Program-made: the position numbers and the translations under genes | Source of the DNA: Vulcanisaeta distributa | GTDB taxonomy: Archaea; Thermoproteota; Thermoprotei; Thermoproteales; Thermocladiaceae | Assembly: GCA_002506645.1 (NCBI GenBank) | Contig: DAXY01000004.1 | Span: 1-13,820 of the forward strand | DNA length: 13,820 nt | Direction of reading: 5' to 3' | In this document: positions 11,780-13,820 of the stretch, one piece after another | Position numbering within the stretch: the first letter of the stretch is position 1 | Layout of the letters: each line of letters opens with the position of its first letter | Notes under the pieces: model-generated | Database searches by the model: none | What the model was told of the DNA's origin: nothing | What the model saw: only the letters and a program-made list of their open reading frames with translations

Positions 11780-12961
11780 ATGAGTAGGAATATTTACGTT
11801 AAGCACAGGCCCGCGATAATCGGCGCGGGCCTAACGCTGTTCAGGAGGAGGTTGCTTGAGACCCCAAAGGAACTTGCCTGGATAGCCGCTAAACAGGCAC
11901 TTGATGAGGCTGGGCTGACGCTTAAGGACATTGACTGCGTAGTCATCGGCTCCGCGCCGGACACATTCGATGGGGTGCACATGAAGGGTGAGTACCTGGC
12001 AGACGGCGCTGGCGGTGTTGGTAAACCGACAATGAGGGTATTCGTAGGCGGCGCCACCGGCGTTATGGTACCAATAGCCGCCTGGTGGCACGTGGCCAGT
12101 GGGCATTGTAGGACTGTGCTTGCGGTGGCGGAGGAGAAGATGAGCGATGCCGATATCCCACACCCACAGGCCGTGTTTAGGTACATATGGGACCCAGTGA
12201 CTGAGGTCCCGCTCCAACCCAACCTAATATGGATATTCGCAATGGAGATGCATAGGTACATGTACAAGTGCGGCGTTAAGAAGGAGGATATAGCCCTGGT
12301 CAGTGTAAAGAATAAGCGTAACGCCCTCGATCACCCAGCCGCCCAGGTGGCGGCGAACATTACGGTGGATGACGTACTCAAGAGCGAGGTCTTGGTATGG
12401 CCCGTGCAATTACTCGACATATCGCCAGTCAGTGATGGGGCCGCGGCTATCGTGGTGGCCAGTGAGGACGTTGCGAGGAGGCAGACGGACACGCCGGTCT
12501 GGATTGATGGCGTTGGCTGGGCCCTGGACACCACCTCCTGGACAAATAGGGACCTAGCCTTCCCAGAGTACGCGAACGTAGCCGCCCAAATGGCGTATAG
12601 GATGGCGGGCATAACAAACCCAAGGAGGGAGATCGACGTGGCCGAGGTGTACGACCCATTCGACTACAAGGAACTACACCACATGGAGGGGCTTGGGCTT
12701 GCCAAGAGGTGCGAGGCCCCGAAGCTCACGAAGGACGGCGTTACCCAGAGGGATGGCGACCTACCAATAAACCCAAGCGGCGGCCTACTCGGCGTCGGCA
12801 ACCCAATAGCCGCCGCCGGCACTATGAAGGTCGCCGAGATATACTGGCAGTTAGCCGGTAAGGCCGGTAAGAGGCAGGTGAGGAAGCCCGCCTACACGGG
12901 ACTGGCACACGCCTGGGGAGACCTAATGCAGGCAAGCACGGTAGTCGTAATGAGGGTGTGA
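11780..12961 (+). CDS. SCP2-type thiolase-fold protein lacking the catalytic Cys (paralogue B)
   Basis: A 393-residue paralogue of the preceding protein. Thiolase hallmarks are RPAIIGAGLTLF, VASGHCRTVLAVAEEKMSD, LLDISPVSDGAAAIVVASEDVA and NPSGGLLGVGNP. The usual R-V-E-A-A-C-A-S-G reads RVFVGGATG, so Gly91 replaces the nucleophilic Cys. The GHP motif reads G-N341-P. His377 in AHAWG is kept, and VYDPFDYKEL (290-299) has Tyr where SCP2 thiolases have the His of HDxF. It is full length and intact. Known precedent: the actinobacterial aldolase Ltp2 is a thiolase-fold enzyme whose thiolase residues are replaced and which works with a DUF35 partner; no DUF35 gene is present here up to the window edge. 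The exact reaction is unknown. Confidence 0.88.
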   Translation: MSRNIYVKHRPAIIGAGLTLFRRRLLETPKELAWIAAKQALDEAGLTLKDIDCVVIGSAPDTFDGVHMKGEYLADGAGGVGKPTMRVFVGGATGVMVPIAAWWHVASGHCRTVLAVAEEKMSDADIPHPQAVFRYIWDPVTEVPLQPNLIWIFAMEMHRYMYKCGVKKEDIALVSVKNKRNALDHPAAQVAANITVDDVLKSEVLVWPVQLLDISPVSDGAAAIVVASEDVARRQTDTPVWIDGVGWALDTTSWTNRDLAFPEYANVAAQMAYRMAGITNPRREIDVAEVYDPFDYKELHHMEGLGLAKRCEAPKLTKDGVTQRDGDLPINPSGGLLGVGNPIAAAGTMKVAEIYWQLAGKAGKRQVRKPAYTGLAHAWGDLMQASTVVVMRV

Positions 12962-13185
12962 GGCGGAAAACCATCAAACACCCCTCATCACTTCAATACC
13001 ACGCAAGAACATCCACAAGGCATCCACCGCAGGCTCAGCACTCATGCACGCTCAAACGAGGCATTCCGCAGTAATTACCGACTATGAAACAAGCGTATTT
13101 CGAATTAAATAACTTCCGCGCAATCATGGTGGTGCTATTACGGTAAAAATAAAAATAATTGGTTTGGTTAGTGCCGCGGCGGTTT
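12962..13185. other. Intergenic region before hyuA
   Basis: This is the longest non-coding gap in the window (224 bases). It holds an A/T-rich promoter block at 13142-13161 and no RNA gene that I can recognise. On the minus strand two short open frames with coding-like codons occur: 30 codons from ATG 13127 to a stop at 13035, and 23 codons from ATG 13045 to a stop at 12974 (MSAEPAVDALWMFLRGIEVM...). These could be a gene remnant or chance. Confidence 0.4.
13147..13160 (+). promoter_or_regulatory. TATA region for hyuA
   Basis: The run AATAAAAATAATT, part of a 20-base A/T-rich block, is centred about 32 bases before the ATG at 13186. Its length makes the exact box uncertain, and it could also drive the minus strand. 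Confidence 0.45.
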
Positions 13186-13820
13186 ATGGCGATTGTGGCC
13201 GTTGATGTTGGTGGTACATTCACGGACTTCGTAGTGCTTAGGGATGATGGAACCACGTACTCTATCAAGGTCCTGAGTACTCCGAAAAATCCCGAGGTCG
13301 CGGTGTTGGATGGCTTGAGGAGGGTTAAGGAGCCCATTTCCGAGGTCCTCCACGCAACTACGATAGGCACAAACACATTGCTTGGGCAGGTCGGTCTCGA
13401 GGTCCCGAGGGTGGCTTTATTCACGACCAAGGGCTTTAGGGACGTTATCGAGATTGGCCGCCAAAATAGGCCTAGGCTCTATGACCTATTCTTCGATAAG
13501 CCGAGGCCCCTGGTCCCCAGGGAGCTTAGGTTTGAGGTTGATGAGAGGGTCCTGGCCGATGGTACCGTGGCTAAGCACGTCGATCCTAGGGAGGTTGAGG
13601 ATTACGCAGCTAGGGCGAGGTCAATGGGCGTTGTCGCGGTGGCCGTCTCCTACCTACACTCATACATGAACCCGGTTAATGAGGAGGTCACCGGTGAGGT
13701 GCTTAGGAAGTACTTCAGGTACGTCAGCCTGTCGAGTAAGGTGGCCCCGGAGCCCAGGGAGTACGAGAGGACGTCAACGACTGTGGTTAATGCAGTCCTC
13801 ATGCCCATAGTCAGTGAGTA
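13186..13820 (+). CDS. hyuA: HyuA-type hydantoinase/oxoprolinase family subunit (partial, 3' end missing)
   Basis: The first 211 residues of a HyuA/AcxA-like protein, ATP-dependent enzymes that open hydantoin or oxoproline rings or carboxylate ketones, usually together with a HyuB subunit. Visible motifs are the actin-like phosphate loop VAVDVGGTFTDFVV (4-17), HATTIGTNTLL (57-67), the segment IEIGRQNRPRLYDLFF, and EPREYERTSTTVVNAVLMP (189-207). The full family length is about 650-700 residues, so roughly two thirds lie beyond the window. ATG 13186 is chosen because the phosphate loop normally begins within a few residues of the start; GTG 13171 is an in-frame alternative. It is co-directional with the two thiolase-like genes but has its own promoter. 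The substrate cannot be read from this part. Confidence 0.9.
   Translation, partial: MAIVAVDVGGTFTDFVVLRDDGTTYSIKVLSTPKNPEVAVLDGLRRVKEPISEVLHATTIGTNTLLGQVGLEVPRVALFTTKGFRDVIEIGRQNRPRLYDLFFDKPRPLVPRELRFEVDERVLADGTVAKHVDPREVEDYAARARSMGVVAVAVSYLHSYMNPVNEEVTGEVLRKYFRYVSLSSKVAPEPREYERTSTTVVNAVLMPIVSE

Noticed and set aside
13035..13430. 131-residue minus-strand open frame at the start of hyuA
   Set aside because: Most of it is antisense to the conserved HyuA N-terminus; only the short part in the gap was kept as a low-interest observation.
1..13820. CRISPR arrays, tRNA or rRNA genes, insertion sequences
   Set aside because: I found no regularly spaced repeats, no tRNA-like cloverleaf in the gaps, and no transposase-like frame or terminal inverted repeats with target duplications.

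Overview
The window looks like chromosomal DNA of a hyperthermophilic crenarchaeon, most likely a Thermoproteales member of the Vulcanisaeta/Caldivirga type. This is inferred from gene content (archaeal uL22, eL21, eIF5A, RNA polymerase subunit Rpo4, Pus10, DUF655), from very short intergenic gaps, and from TATA boxes centred about 26 bases before most start codons, which is the pattern of leaderless transcription. Apart from a possible C-terminal tail at the left edge and a HyuA gene cut by the right edge, all genes look intact. I see no rRNA, tRNA, CRISPR array, insertion sequence or integrase.

Bases 1-5561 are mainly information processing. rpl22 converges on a two-gene minus-strand unit (nadK, then a Nob1-like PIN protein coupled by an ATGA overlap). 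nadK diverges from eif5A across a small region holding a perfect 8-bp inverted repeat. Then come DUF655 and rpoF (minus), rpl21e (plus) and pus10 (minus). Read on the minus strand this is the familiar archaeal order pus10-rpl21e-rpoF-DUF655, with only rpl21e flipped. Pus10 shares one TATA-like box with a divergent unknown gene that resembles a LAGLIDADG-fold protein without the catalytic acid.

Bases 5562-8357 hold smaller independent units. An intergenic region between convergent genes carries what reads as a box C/D guide RNA with its own promoter. It is followed by an orphan rmlC/rfbC, a winged-helix protein with a Cys cluster, a Roadblock/LC7 protein, a YjbQ/UPF0047 protein and a DUF151 nuclease-like protein. 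Bases 8371-10472 hold hisS and a type IV prepilin peptidase of the A24 family, both on the minus strand.

Bases 10473-13820 are metabolic. Two tandem SCP2-type thiolase-fold proteins are followed by the N-terminal part of a HyuA-type (hydantoinase/oxoprolinase/acetone carboxylase family) subunit. Both thiolase-like proteins have lost the nucleophilic cysteine and the GHP-motif histidine of classical thiolases while remaining full length, so they are unlikely to be ordinary acetyl-CoA acetyltransferases. With HyuA they are the best candidate in this window for an undescribed pathway.
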